Below are positions 38,764 to 48,800 of a stretch of 64,000 bases of DNA, piece after piece; position 1 is the first letter of the stretch; every line of letters begins with the position of its first letter. Made by a program: the position numbers and the translations under genes. This stretch comes from Chelydra serpentina (lineage: Eukaryota > Chordata > Testudines > Chelydridae), in assembly GCA_037349315.1 (NCBI GenBank), contig JBAIAC010000001.1:1-64000 (forward strand), read 5' to 3'. The notes under the pieces are model-generated. The model was given only the letters and a program-made list of their open reading frames with translations. It was not told where the DNA came from and ran no database searches.

Positions 38764-41613
38764 CTAGATCATCCCAGCCAGGGCTTTGTCAAGCCTGGCC
38801 TTAAAAACCTCTAAGGAAGGAGATTCCACCACCTCCCTAGGTAACCCACTCCAGTGCTTCACCACCCTACTAGTGAAAAAGTTTTTCCTAATATCCAACC
38901 TAAACCTCCCCCTCTGCAACTTGAGACCATTACTCCTTGTTCTGACATCTTCTACCACTGAGAACAGTCTAGATCCATCCTCTTTGGAACCCCCTTTCAG
39001 GTAGTTGAAAGCAGCTATCAAATCCCCCCTCAGTCTTCTCTTCTGCAGGCTAAACAATCCCAGTTCCCTCAGCCTCTCCTCATAAGTCATGTCCTCCAGC
39101 CACCTAATCATTTTTGTTGCCCTCCGTTGGACTCTTTCCAATTTAGCCACATCCTTTTTGTAGTGTGGGGCCCAAAACTGGACACAGTACTCCAAATGAG
39201 GCCTCATCAGTGCCGAATAGAGGGGAATAATCACGTCCCTCGATCTGCTGGAAATGCCCCTACTTGTACAGCCCAAAATGCCGTTAGCCTTCTTGGCAAC
39301 AAGGGCACACTGTTGACTCATATTCAGCTTTTCGTCCACTGTAACCCCTAGGTCCTTTTCTGCAGAACCGCTGCCCAGCCATTAGGTCCCTAGTCTGTAG
39401 CAGTGCATGGGATTCTTCTGTCCTAAGTGCAGGACTCTGCACTTGTCCTTGTTGAACCTCATCAGATTTCTTTTGTTCCAATCCTCTAATTTGTCTAGGT
39501 CCCTCTGTATCCTGTCCCTACCCTCCAGCGTATCAACCACTCCTCCCAGTTTAGTGTCATCTGCAAACTTGCTAAGGGTGCAGTCCACGCCATCCTCCAG
39601 GTCGTTGAGGAAGATATTGAACAAAACCGGCCCCAACACCGACCCTTGGGGCACTCCACTTGATACCGGCTGCCAACTAGACATGGAGCCATTGATCACT
39701 ACCCGTTGAGCACGACCATCCAGCCAGTTTTCTATCCACCTTACCGTCCATTCATCCAGCCCATACTTCTTTAACTTGCTGGCAAGAACACTGTGGGAGA
39801 CTGTATCAAAAGCTTTGCTAAAGTCAAGAAATAGCACATCCACTGCTTTCCCCTCATCCACAGAGCCAGTTATCTCATCATAGAAGGCAATTAGATTAGT
39901 CAGGCATGACTTGCCCTTGGTTAATCCATGCTGACTATTCCTGATCACTTTCCCCTCCTTTAAGTGGTTCAGAATTGATTCCTTGAGGACCTGTTCCATG
40001 ATTTTTCCAGGGACTGAGGTGAGACTGACTGGCCTGTAGTTCCCCGGATCTTCCTTCTTCCCTTTTTTAAAGATGGGCACTATATTAGCTTTTTTCCAGT
40101 CATCCGGGACCTCCCCCGATTGCCATGATTTGTCAAAGATAATGGCCAATGGCTCTGCAATCACATCGGCCAACTCCTTTAGCACCCTCGGATGCAGTGC
40201 ATCCGGCCCCATGGACTTGTGTTCGTCCAGCTTTTCTAAATAGTCCCGAACTACTTCTTTCTCCACAGAGGGCTGGTCACCTCCTCCCCATACCGTGCTG
40301 CGGAGTGCAGCTGCCTGGGAGCTGACCTTGTCTGTGAAGACAGAGGCAAAAAAAGCATTGAGTACACTAGCTTTCTCCACATCCTCTGTCACTAGGTTCC
40401 CTCCCTCATTCAGTAAGGGGCCCACACTTTCCTTGACCTTCTTCTTGTTGCTCACATACCTGAAGAAACCCTTCTTGTTACTCCTAACATCTCCGGCTAG
40501 CTGCAACTCCAAGTGTGATTTGGCCTTCCTAATTTCACTCCTGCATGCCTGAGCAATATTTTTATACTCCTCCCTGGTCATTTGTCCAATCTTCCACTTC
40601 TTGTAAGCTGCTTTTTTGTGTTTAAGACGAGCAAGGATTTCACTGTTAAGCAAAGCTGGTCGCCTGCCATATTTACTTTTCTTTCTACACATCGGGATGG
40701 TTTGTTCCTGCAACCTCAATAAGGTTTCTTTAAAATACAGCCAGCTTTCCTCGACTCCTTTCCCCCTCATGTTATTCTCCCAGGGGACCTTGCCCATCAG
40801 TTCCCTGGGGGAGTCAAAGTCTGCTTTTCTGAAGTCCAGGCTCTGTATTCTACTGCTCTCCTTTCTTCCTTGTGTCAGGATCCTGAACTCGACCATCTCA
40901 TGGTCACTGCCTCCCAGGTTCCCATCCACTATTGCTTCCTCTACTATTTCTTCCCTGTTTGTCAGCAGCAGGTCAAGAAGAGCTTTTCCCCTAGTTGGTT
41001 CCTCCAGCACTTGCACCAGGAAATTGTCCCCTACACTTTCCAAAAACTTCCTGGATTGTCTGTGGACCGCTGTATTGCTCTCCCAGCAGATGTTGGGGTG
41101 ATTAAAGTCACCCATGAGAACCAGGGCCTGTGATCTAGTAACTTCTGTTAGTTGCTGGAAGAAAGCCTCGTCCACCTCATCCCCCTGGTCTGGTGGTCTG
41201 TAGCAGACTCCCACCACAACATTACCCTTGTTGCTCACACGTCTCAATTTAATCCAGAGACTCTCAGGTTTTTCTGCAGTTTCATACTGGAGCTCTGAGC
41301 AGTCATACTGCTCTCTTACATACAACGCAACTCCCCCACCTTTTCTGCCCTGCCTATCCTTCCTGAACAGTTTATATCCATCCATGACAGTACTCCAATC
41401 GTGTGAGTTATCCCACCAAGTCTCTGTTATTCCAATTACGTCATAATTCCTTGACTGTGCCAGGACTTCCAGTTCTCCCTGCTTGTTCCCCAGGCTTCTT
41501 GCATTTGTGTATAGGCATTTAAGATAACTCACCGATCGTCCTGCTGTCCCACTATGGGGCAGGAGCCCTCCCCTCTTCCACTCACTTACTTGTGCTTCCT
41601 CCCAGTATCCCAC
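38764..41613 (-). pseudogene. CR1 ORF2: endonuclease and reverse transcriptase, one nonsense codon
   Basis: The frame would encode about 950 residues. Numbered from the GTG at 41613: an APE-type endonuclease at about 30-245 with Asn37, Glu64 (ITETWW), Tyr138, Asp169 and Asn171 (GDFNHP) and Ser-Asp-His 236-238; reverse transcriptase at about 500-740 with [15 protein letters not shown] (Asp597), [11 protein letters not shown] and FADD (Asp685, Asp686); then the CR1 C-terminal region. All catalytic residues are present. A TAA at 39382-39384 interrupts the frame just after RT; the second copy reads GAA there, so one base change explains it, and the frame stays open afterwards to 38764. There is no ATG before the endonuclease; the frame remains open upstream into ORF1 to about 41777, so the true start is unknown. 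ORF1 and ORF2 are in different frames. Confidence 0.93.
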
Positions 41614-41657
41614 TTCCCCACTTACCTCGGGGCTTTGGTCTCCTTCCCCCGGTGAAC

Positions 41658-42674
41658 CTAGTTTAAAGCCCTCCTCACTAGGTTGGCCAGCCTGCTTCCA
41701 AAGATGCTCTTCCCTCTCTTCGTCAGGTGGAGCCCGTCTCTGCGTAGCACTCCTTCTTCTTGGAACACCATCCCATGGTCAAAGAATCCAAACCCTTCTC
41801 TCCGACACCATCTGCATAGCCATTCGTTGACTTCCACGATTCGACGGTCTCTACCCCGGCCTTTTCCTGCCACAGGGAGAATGGACGAGAACACCACTTG
41901 CGCCTCAAACGCCTTTATCCTCCTTCCCAGAGCCACGTAGTCTGCAGTAATACGCTCAAGGTCATTCTTGGCAGTATCATTGGTGCCCACGTGGAGAAGC
42001 AGAAAGGGGTAGCGATCTGAGGGCTTGATGAGTCTCGGCAGTCTCTCCGTCACATCACGAATCCTAGGCCCTGACAAGCAGCACACCTCTCGGTTTTCCC
42101 GGTCAGGGCGGCAGATAGATGACTCAGTCCCCCTGAGGAGAGAGTCCCCGACCACCACCACCCTCCTCCTTCTCTTGGGAGTGGTGGTCGTGGAACCCCC
42201 ATCCCTAGGACTGTGCATCTCATGCCTTCCAATCAGTGGAGTCTCCTTCTGCTCTGTTCCCTCAGATGCATCATTCACTCCACTCTCTGCACTAGTGCCT
42301 GTGGAGAGAACATGAAAACGGTTGCTCATCTGAATATGCATTTCTGGTACATGGACTTGTCTCATACTCTTTCCTCTTCTGGAGGTCACATGCCGCCAAT
42401 TATCCTCGCTGGTCTTCTGTCCCCGCTGCGCAGCCTGCTCTGAATCCTCACAACACTGCGCCCACTGAAGCCTATCCTGACGTCTATCCAGGAACTCCTC
42501 ATTTTCTTTTATGGAACGCAGGGTTGATACTCGTTTCTCCAGACCTTGAATCTTCTCCTCCAATATGGAGATCAGCTTGCACTTTGTACAGACAAAGTCG
42601 CTTCTATCCTGTGGAAGAAAGACAAACATGGCACATCCTGTGCAGGTCACGACAGCGGATCGCTCAGCATCCAT
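41658..42674 (-). CDS. CR1 ORF1 protein: zinc finger plus SGNH esterase
   Basis: A 338-residue intact frame starts at ATG 42674-42672; the frame extends five codons further but without another ATG. Residues Cys11, Cys14, Cys29 and Cys32 form a CxxC...CxxC zinc-binding motif, followed by a heptad-like Leu/Ile/Glu stretch at about 35-60 (coiled coil likely). A basic run KRRRR lies at 167-171. The C-terminal half is a GDSL/SGNH hydrolase-type esterase: GDSLLRG with Ser178, GTND with Asn232, and DGLH with Asp313 and His316 as the likely catalytic residues. CR1-clade ORF1 proteins are known to combine a PHD-like finger and an esterase domain. The presumed role is RNA binding and assembly of the retrotransposition particle; what the esterase does is not established. 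All catalytic positions are present. The stop codon is followed directly by ORF2. Confidence 0.92.
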   Translation of the reverse strand: MDAERSAVVTCTGCAMFVFLPQDRSDFVCTKCKLISILEEKIQGLEKRVSTLRSIKENEEFLDRRQDRLQWAQCCEDSEQAAQRGQKTSEDNWRHVTSRRGKSMRQVHVPEMHIQMSNRFHVLSTGTSAESGVNDASEGTEQKETPLIGRHEMHSPRDGGSTTTTPKRRRRVVVVGDSLLRGTESSICRPDRENREVCCLSGPRIRDVTERLPRLIKPSDRYPFLLLHVGTNDTAKNDLERITADYVALGRRIKAFEAQVVFSSILPVAGKGRGRDRRIVEVNEWLCRWCRREGFGFFDHGMVFQEEGVLRRDGLHLTKRGKSIFGSRLANLVRRALN

Positions 42675-43061
42675 AGTTCCTTCCTTCAAAGAGTTTCCTC
42701 ACTTGTGGCAGAAGCTACTCAGGGAAACCTGCAAGGGGGATGCCGCAGTAGGCTCTCTCCAGGCGAACTCCCAGGCTAACTCCACCTGTTTGCTTCTTTG
42801 CTATGCGCTGCTCCGCTGGTGCGCAGCTGACTGACAGTCTTTTTAGAAGAGTCTGCAATGAAGCACTCCCAAATCACACTGTTCAAACAGGAAATCAAAC
42901 ACTCAAGCACACGGTCAAAGTGCCAAACTGTCCCCTCAACAGATACTCACTCCCCCGTCTGCAGCCACCTGGTTGCTCTGCCTCTCCCTTTTGTTTGGGT
43001 AAGAAGAATTAGGAATGGCAAGGATAGCTTGCCCCCTTCGCACTCCCCTTCCAAACTCCCT
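42675..43061 (-). other. CR1 unique 5' leader before ORF1
   Basis: This is about 390 bp of non-repeated sequence between the tandem 5' UTR units and the ORF1 ATG. Short open frames are present on both strands but none has a recognisable domain. I take it as untranslated leader of the CR1 transcript. Confidence 0.65.
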
Positions 43062-43619
43062 CTCAAACTCCCCTGTTTGCAAAGCTCCCTGGTCGCTTGC
43101 TCACTGCTTTATAAAGCCCTGGCCTGCCTGATTGATTAGCCCCGCCCCCTGGTGTAGAAGCTCACAGCTTCCAACTGCCAGCCACAGCACACGGTCCTGC
43201 AAACAAACAAATGAATGAACACACAGACAGACACAAGTACCCCCAAACACACACTACAGACAGCCACTTACCCCAAGGGTCCTGTGTTTGCTCCTGCTTT
43301 ACCTGGAGCAATTCCTCTCAAACTCCCCCGTTTGCAGCCCCTGTTCGAAAAGCGCCCTGGTCGCTTGTGCACTGCTTTATAAAGCTCTGGCCTCCCTGAT
43401 TGATTAGCCCCGCCCCCTGGTGTAGAAGCTCACAGCTTCCAACTGCCAGCCACAGCACACGGTCCTGCAAACAAACAAATGAATGAACACACAGACAGAC
43501 ACAAGTACCCCCAAACACACACTACAGACAGCCACTTACCCCAAGGGTCCTGTGTTTGCTCCTGCTTTACCTGGAGCAATTCCTCTCAAACTCCCCTGTT
43601 TGCAGCCCCTGTTCGCAAA
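43062..43619 (-). promoter_or_regulatory. CR1 5' UTR of tandem units with GC box and TATA-like motif
   Basis: Two units (43062-43316, 255 bp; 43317-43584, 268 bp) and a 35-bp partial third (43585-43619) repeat almost exactly. The shorter unit differs mainly by a 13-bp gap. On the minus strand each full unit has a GC box GGGGGCGGGGC (43149-43139; 43417-43407) about 25 bp upstream of a palindromic GCTTTATAAAGC (43116-43105; 43384-43373). That spacing fits a small Pol II promoter per unit, as in tandem-promoter LINEs such as mouse L1. The promoter role is inferred; the repeat is seen directly. Confidence 0.7.
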
Positions 43620-44027
43620 GAGATAGTTGGCACTAGCAGTGAACAGGACTGAAATGCTCATTGTGAGTTACTCTCACGAACGGATCTGTACCAAAAGCCC
43701 ACCAGTGCATCATAATGGCTTGTGGAGGAGGATTCCATGAATAATTTGGAGCTGGTTCTACAGGATTGAAATGGTCATTGTGAGGCATTTTCACTAACCG
43801 ATCTCTTCCAAAAGAGACGCATTACATCTAAAGAGCTTTTGGAGGCGGATTACCAGAGAAATTTGGCACTAGATGTGAACAGGACTCAAATGTTCATTGT
43901 AAGTAATTTTCACCAATCGATCTCTACCAAAAGCACAGCAGTGGATCATCATGGCTTTTTCAGGAGGATACCATGAATAATGTGGCACTCTTTGAACAGG
44001 ATTGAAATGCTCATTGTAATGAATTTT
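43620..44027 (+). repeat. ~119-bp satellite between two CR1 copies
   Basis: These are three to four monomers in + orientation, beginning with the right GAGAT target duplication of CR1 copy 1 and ending at the 3' end of CR1 copy 2. Monomer landmarks are as elsewhere. No gene is seen. Confidence 0.9.
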
Positions 44028-45401
44028 CATAGAATCATAGAATCATAGAATCTCAGGGTTGGAAGGGACCTCAGGAGGTCATCTAGTCCAACCCCCTGCT
44101 CAAAGCAGGACCAACCCCAACTAAATCATCCCAGCCAGGGCTTTGTCAAGCCTGACCTTAAAAACCTCTAAGGAAGGAGATTCCACCACCTCCCTAGGTA
44201 ATCCATTCCAGTGCTTCACCACCCTACTAGTGAAAAAGTTTTTCCTAATATCCAACCTAAACCTCCCCCTCTGCAACTTGAGACCATTACTCCTTGTTCT
44301 GTCATCTTCTACCACTGAGAACAGTCTAGATCCATCCTCTTTGGAACCCCCTTTTAGGTAGTTGAAAGCAGCTATCAAATCCCTCCTCATTCTTCTCTTC
44401 TGCAGGCTAAACAATCCCAGTTCCCTCAGCCTCTCCTCATAAATCATGTGCTCCAGCCCCCTAATCATTTTTGTTGCCCTCCGTTGGACTCTTTCCAATT
44501 TAGCCACATCCTTTTTGTAGTGTGGGGCCCAAAACTGGACACAGTACTCCAAATGAGGCCTCACCAGTGCCGAATAGAGGGGAATAATCACGTCCCTCGA
44601 TCTGCTGGAAATGCCCCTACTTATACAGCCCAAAATGCCATTAGCCTTCTTGGCAACAAGGCCACACTGTTGACTCATATTCAGCTTTTCGTCCACTGTA
44701 ACCCCTAGGTCCTTTTCTGCAGAACTGCTGCCCAGCCATTCGGTCCCTAGTCTGTAGCAGTGCATGGGATTCTTCCGTCCTAAGTGCAGGACTCTGCACT
44801 TGTCCTTGTTGAACCTCATCAGATTTCTTTTGGCCCAATCCTCTAATTTGTCTAGGTCCCTCTGTATCCTATCCCTACCCTCCAGCGTATCAACCACTCC
44901 TCCCAGTTTAGTGTCATCTGCAAACTTGCTAAGGGTGCAGTCCACACCATCCTCCAGGTCGTTGATGAAGAAATTGAACAAAACCGGCCCCAACACCGAC
45001 CCTTGGGGCACTCCACTTGATACTGGCTGCCAACTAGACATGGAGCCATTGATCACTACCCGTTGAGCACGACCATCCAGCCAGTTTTCTATCCACCTTA
45101 CCGTCCATTCATCCAGCCCATACTTCTTTAACTTGCTGGCAAGAACACTGTGGGAGACTGTATCAAAAGCTTTGCTAAAGTCAAGAAATAGCACATCCAC
45201 TGCTTTCCCCTCATCCACAGAGCCAGTTATCTCATCATAGAAGGCAATTAGGTTAGTCAGGCATGACTTGCCCTTGGTGAATCCATGCTGACTGTTCCTG
45301 ATCACTTTCCCCTCCTTTAAGTGGTTCAGAATTGATTCCTTGAGGACCTGTTCCATGATTTTTCCAGGGACTGAGGTGAGACTGACTGGCCTGTAGTTCC
45401 C
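44028..45401 (-). mobile_element. CR1: 5'-truncated CR1 LINE copy
   Basis: About 1.37 kb of CR1 3' sequence ends in three ATTCTATG octamers and is truncated at the 5' side inside the reverse transcriptase, at the codon for the Asn of NYRPVSL. It matches copy 1 closely; I count five differences in about 213 shared RT residues up to the copy 1 stop. The target is the satellite motif GAATTTTCACAAATCC, with at most a 2-bp (CA) duplication. 5' truncation is the usual outcome of target-primed reverse transcription. Confidence 0.95.
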
Positions 45402-45440
45402 CACAAATCCATCTGTACGAAGAGACCAGCAGTGCATCAT
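44121..45440 (-). pseudogene. Open RT-containing frame of the truncated CR1, fused to satellite
   Basis: A 439-residue uninterrupted frame starts at an ATG in satellite sequence (45440-45438). The first 14 residues are satellite-coded, then the frame enters CR1 at NYRPVSL and runs through [11 protein letters not shown] and FADD to the normal CR1 C-terminus. The endonuclease and the region before RT motif 1 are absent. It has GAA where copy 1 has its stop, and its residues at FINDLED and HGFTKGK look closer to the usual CR1 form. It has no promoter that I can see. It is best treated as a dead truncated copy whose frame happens to remain open. Confidence 0.85.
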
Positions 45441-45872
45441 AATGACTTTTGGAAGATGATTCCAGGAGAAATTTGGCAGTAGCAGTGAACAGGATTGAAA
45501 TGCTCATTGTGAGGAATTTTCACGAACCGATCTGTACAAAATGCGAAGCATTTAACTGGCGTTTGAAAGAGGATTCGAGGAGAAATTTGGAACTTGCAGT
45601 GAACAGGTTTGAACTGATCGAAGTGAGGTATTCTCACGAACGGATCTGTACCAAAAGTCCAGCGGTGCAGCATAATGGCTTGCGTAGGAGGATTACATGA
45701 ATAATTTGGAACTCGTTGAACAGGATTGAAATGCTCATTGTGAGGAATTTTCACTAACTGATCGCTACCAAAAGACCGCCAGAACATATAAAGAGTTTTT
45801 GTAGGAGGTTTCCAGGAGAAATATGGCACTAGCTGTGTAGGGAATTTTCACGAATCCAGCATTACCTAAAGC
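45402..45872 (+). repeat. ~119-bp satellite
   Basis: About four + monomers resume exactly after the truncated CR1 (CACAAATCC...). The last monomer breaks off after CACGAATCCAGC and passes into C-rich hexamer near 45872. This right-hand satellite-to-hexamer boundary differs from the one at 28984. Confidence 0.9.
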
Positions 45873-48800
45873 CCACCCTCAACCTCACCCTCAGTCTCAC
45901 CATAACCCCCACCCTCACCCCCAACCCCACCCTCACCCTCACCCGAACCCCCTCCCTCACGCTCTCCCCCACCCCCAGCCTCACCCTCATGGACACCCTC
46001 ACACCCACTCCCACCTTCAACCTCACCCTCAGCCTCACCCTAACCCCCACCCTCACCCTCACCCCCAGCCCCACCCTTATCCTCACCTTATCCCCACACT
46101 CAGCCTCATCCTCACCCCCACCACCACCGTCACCCCCAACCCCCCACCCTCAACTTCACCCTCAGCCTAACCCCCAAACTCACCCTCAGCCTCACCCCCA
46201 CCCTCACTCTCACTCTCACCCTAATCCCCATCCCCACCCCCACGCTCACCCTCACCCTCCCCTTCACCCTAACACCCACCACGACCCTCACCCTCATTCT
46301 CACCCTCACCCCCACCCCCACTCCCAGCCCCACCCTCACCCTCAGCCCGACCCCCACCCTCAGCCTCACCGCCAACCCCACCCCCACCCTCACCCTCACC
46401 CTCACCTCACCTCCACCCCCACCCTGACCCTCACCCGCACCCACACCCCCACCCTTATCCTCAGCCCCAACCTCCCTCACCCTCACCCTCAACGTCACCC
46501 CCACCCCCACCCTCACCATCACCCCCACCCCCACCCTCACTCCCACCCTTACCCTCACCCTCATCCCCAGCCTCACCCTCAACCTAACCCCCACCCCCAC
46601 CCTCACCCGAACCCCGCACCCCGCCCCCACCGCCACCCTAACCATCACCGTCACCCACACCCTAATGCGCACCCCAAACCCCACCCCAACATCAGCCTAC
46701 CCACCCCCCCAACCCCACCCCACCCCCACTCTCACCCTCACCCCAACCCCCCATCCTCCCCCTCACCGTCACCCCCAAGTGCACCCGCACCCTCACCCTC
46801 ACCCCCAGCCTCACCCTCACAGACACCCTCACCCCCACGCCCACCCTCACCCTCATCCTAACGCCCACCCCCACTATCACCCTCACCCACACTCACAACC
46901 TCACCCTCACCCTTACTTTCACCCCCACCCCCACACTCTCACTCAGCCTCACCATCACCCGACCCTCACCCGTGCCCACACCCCCACCATCACTCGCACC
47001 CTCACCCTCAACCCCACCCTCACCCTATCCGCCACCCCGACCCTCACCCTCACCCTCTCCCCCACCCTCACCCTCATGGACACCCTCACCCTCAACCTCA
47101 CCCCCCACCCTCAACCTCACCCTCACCCTCACCCCCACCCTCACCCTCACCCCCAGCCCCACCCTCACCCTCTCCCCAACCCCCTCCCTCACCCCAATTC
47201 CACCCTCACCGTCACGCTAACCCCCACCCTCATCCCCAACCCCCCCACCCCCACCATCACCCTCACCCTCAGCCTAACCCCCACACTCGCCCTCACTGGC
47301 ACCCCCACCTCTACCCTCACCCTCATCCTCAACCCCAGCCGCACCCTCACCCTCACCCCCACCGACAGCCCCACCCTCACCCTCACCCTCACCTCACCCC
47401 TCAATCTCAACCTCACCTTCATGCTCACCGCCACCCTAACCCCCACCTTCACCCTAACCGCTACCCCCAAACCCACCCCCACCCTCACCCTCATTCTCAT
47501 CCTCACTCTCACCCACACTCCCACTCCCAGCCCCAACCTCACCCCCACCCCCACCCTCACCCTCAACCTCGCCTGCACACCCACTCTCACTGACACCCGC
47601 ACCGCCACCCCACGCCACACCCTCACCCTCACCCCACCCCCACACTCAGCCTCAAGCCGAGGCCCACCCTCACCCTCACCCTCACTATCACCCTCACCCT
47701 CACCCTCACCCCCACCGCCACCCTCACCATCACCCTCACCCCCACCCTCACCCTCACTCTCAACCGCACCCTCACCATCACCCTAACCCTCACCCACATC
47801 CCCACCCTCACCCTCACCCCAACTCCTACTCCCACCCTCACCCTCACGCTCAACCCCACCCCAACCCCCACCCCAACCTTCACACTCAGACTCACACTCA
47901 CCCCCACTCACACCCCACCCTCACCCTAATGGACACCCTCACCCCCACCCTCCCCTCCCCCTCCCCTTCTCCCTAACCCCCATGCCCACCTGCACCCTCA
48001 CCCTCAACCTCATTCTCACCCTCACCCTCACCCCCACCCTCAGCCTCACCCCAAAGCCCACCCTCACCCTCAACCTCACCTGCACATACACACACACACC
48101 CCACCCTCATCCTCACCTCCACCTCTCAACCACCCCCACCCTGAGCCTCACCCTCACCCTCACCCACTCCCCCACCATTATCCTCACACCCAACCCCCCC
48201 ACACGCTCACCCTCAAGGTCACCCCACCGCCACCCTCACCATCACCCCCTCCCCACCCTCACTGCCACCCTCACCCTCACCCTCATCCTCATCCCCAGCC
48301 TCACCCTCACGCTCAACCTAACCCCCACCCACACCGCCCCCACCCTCACCCCGACCCCCACCCCCACCGCCACCCTCACCCTCAGCCTCACCCTCACCCA
48401 CACCCTAATACCCACCCCCAACCCCAACCCACCCTCAGCCTACCAACACCCCCACCCCCACCCCCACCCCACCCTCACCCACACCCCCACTCTCACCCTC
48501 ACGCCAAAACCCTCGCTCACCCTCACCATCACCCCCAAGGCCAACCCCACCCTCACCCCCACCCTCACCCTCACAGACAGCCTCACCCTGATGCTCACAC
48601 TCACCAGCACGCTCAGCCTCACCCTATCGCCCACCACCACCCTCACCCTCACCCTCACCCCCGCTCACACCCTCACCCTAACACTCACCCCCACACCCAC
48701 ACCCACCCACACCCTATCACTCACCCTCACCCGTGCCCACAACCCCACCATCACTTGCACCCTCAACCTCAACCCCACCCTCACCCCAATGCCCTCGGTC

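Larger units (their letters stand above)
38671..43619 (-). mobile_element. CR1: Near full-length CR1 LINE (non-LTR retrotransposon)
   Basis: The element is about 4.95 kb and reads on the minus strand: tandem 5' UTR units (43619-43062), ORF1, ORF2, then a 3' end of three octamers ATTCTATG (38694-38671), the typical CR1 terminus without poly(A). GAGAT flanks both ends (38666-38670 and 43620-43624). Uninterrupted satellite elsewhere (near 55105) shows the joined target sequence, so the insertion point is exact. It is of the CR1 clade common in turtles. ORF1 is intact; ORF2 has one nonsense codon at 39382-39384, so this copy is probably not autonomous although otherwise well preserved. Confidence 0.95.

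Noticed and set aside
40295..41446. ORFs of 70-161 residues on + across CR1
   Set aside because: They are antisense shadows of ORF2, which has clear endonuclease and RT motifs on minus.
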